Origin: JBNARI01 sp049718765
Lineage (GTDB): Bacteria > Bacillota > Sulfobacillia > DUMF01
DNA: 64,000 bases
Assembly: GCA_049718765.1 (NCBI GenBank)
Contig: JBNARI010000001.1
Coordinates: 1-64,000 of the forward strand
Reading direction: 5' to 3'
In this document: in pieces, positions 63,951-64,000 of the stretch
Numbering within the stretch: position 1 is the stretch's first letter
Layout: every line of letters begins with the position of its first letter
Made by a program: the position numbers and the translations under genes
The notes under the pieces: model-generated
The model's database searches: none
What the model was told of the DNA's origin: nothing
What the model saw: only the letters and a program-made list of their open reading frames with translations

Positions 63951-64000
63951 GACCCTGGTTAATGTCAAAATTTGTAGGGCAGTTGTTACTTCCGAAAAAG

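Noticed and set aside
1..64000. CRISPR arrays, tRNA and rRNA genes, prophage
   Set aside because: No regularly spaced repeats, no cloverleaf or rRNA sequence and no phage structural genes were seen on reading both strands.

Overview
This 64 kb window comes from the chromosome of an anaerobic, endospore-forming, flagellated member of the Bacillota (Clostridia-like). The evidence is gene content and order. The block rho / rpmE / DUF1385 / prfA / prmC / sua5 / ywlE / rpiB / TIGR01440 / upp / comEB / tagO / wecB and the block murA / spoIID / M23 (spoIIQ-like) / spoIIID / mbl / flgF / flgG are typical of that group. HydG and a TM1266-type regulator point to [FeFe]-hydrogenase, and the energy converter here is a V/A-type ATPase. 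Coding density is high, genes often overlap by 1 to 16 bases, and TTG and GTG starts with strong Shine-Dalgarno (SD) sequences are frequent. No rRNA, tRNA, CRISPR array or prophage was recognised. Layout: 1-4.5 kb holds the end of an IS607-type element, hydG, a two-gene SufC/SufB-like Fe-S system, a MoaD-like protein and a TM1266 regulator. 4.5-8.7 kb holds an SLH-domain surface protein and small accessory genes (PIN protein, receiver protein, Kal-like hotdog enzyme, cysteine-rich protein, transaldolase-like enzyme). 8.8-19.6 kb is rho facing a long leftward operon of translation, nucleotide salvage and wall-polymer genes. 19.7-28.4 kb is a complete V-ATPase operon with predicted Na+ ligands. 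28.5-31.8 kb is murA and sporulation genes. 31.8-39.6 kb runs leftward with flgJ-like, flgG and flgF genes behind a cyclic-di-GMP-I riboswitch, then mbl, two HD-GYP phosphodiesterases, a 26-residue peptide gene and hpf. 39.7-49.8 kb runs rightward with metK, comFC and the late flagellar genes flgM-flgN-flgK-flgL-hag-fliD-fliS-fliT, with sigma-D-type promoters before flgM and hag. 49.8-52.3 kb holds a cluster of DnaA boxes, a cold-shock gene, an SLH/GerMN protein and a structured intergenic region. 52.3-56.1 kb is secA and prfB, the latter with its programmed +1 frameshift. 56.1-64 kb is cell-surface polysaccharide synthesis (csaB, glycosyltransferases, a ligase/polymerase-like protein, tagA) and a split transketolase. 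Several genes appear to work together. TagO, WecB, TagA and CsaB can build a pyruvylated ManNAc wall polymer that the two SLH proteins would bind. The riboswitch, the HD-GYP pair and the flagellar genes form a cyclic-di-GMP motility circuit. SpoIID, the M23 protein, SpoIIID and the GerMN protein show that a sporulation programme is present. The observations most worth following are the riboswitch-controlled flgF-flgG operon, a discoidin-like domain inside the flagellar cap protein FliD, helically phased DnaA boxes far from any dnaA gene, and the 26-residue peptide gene.
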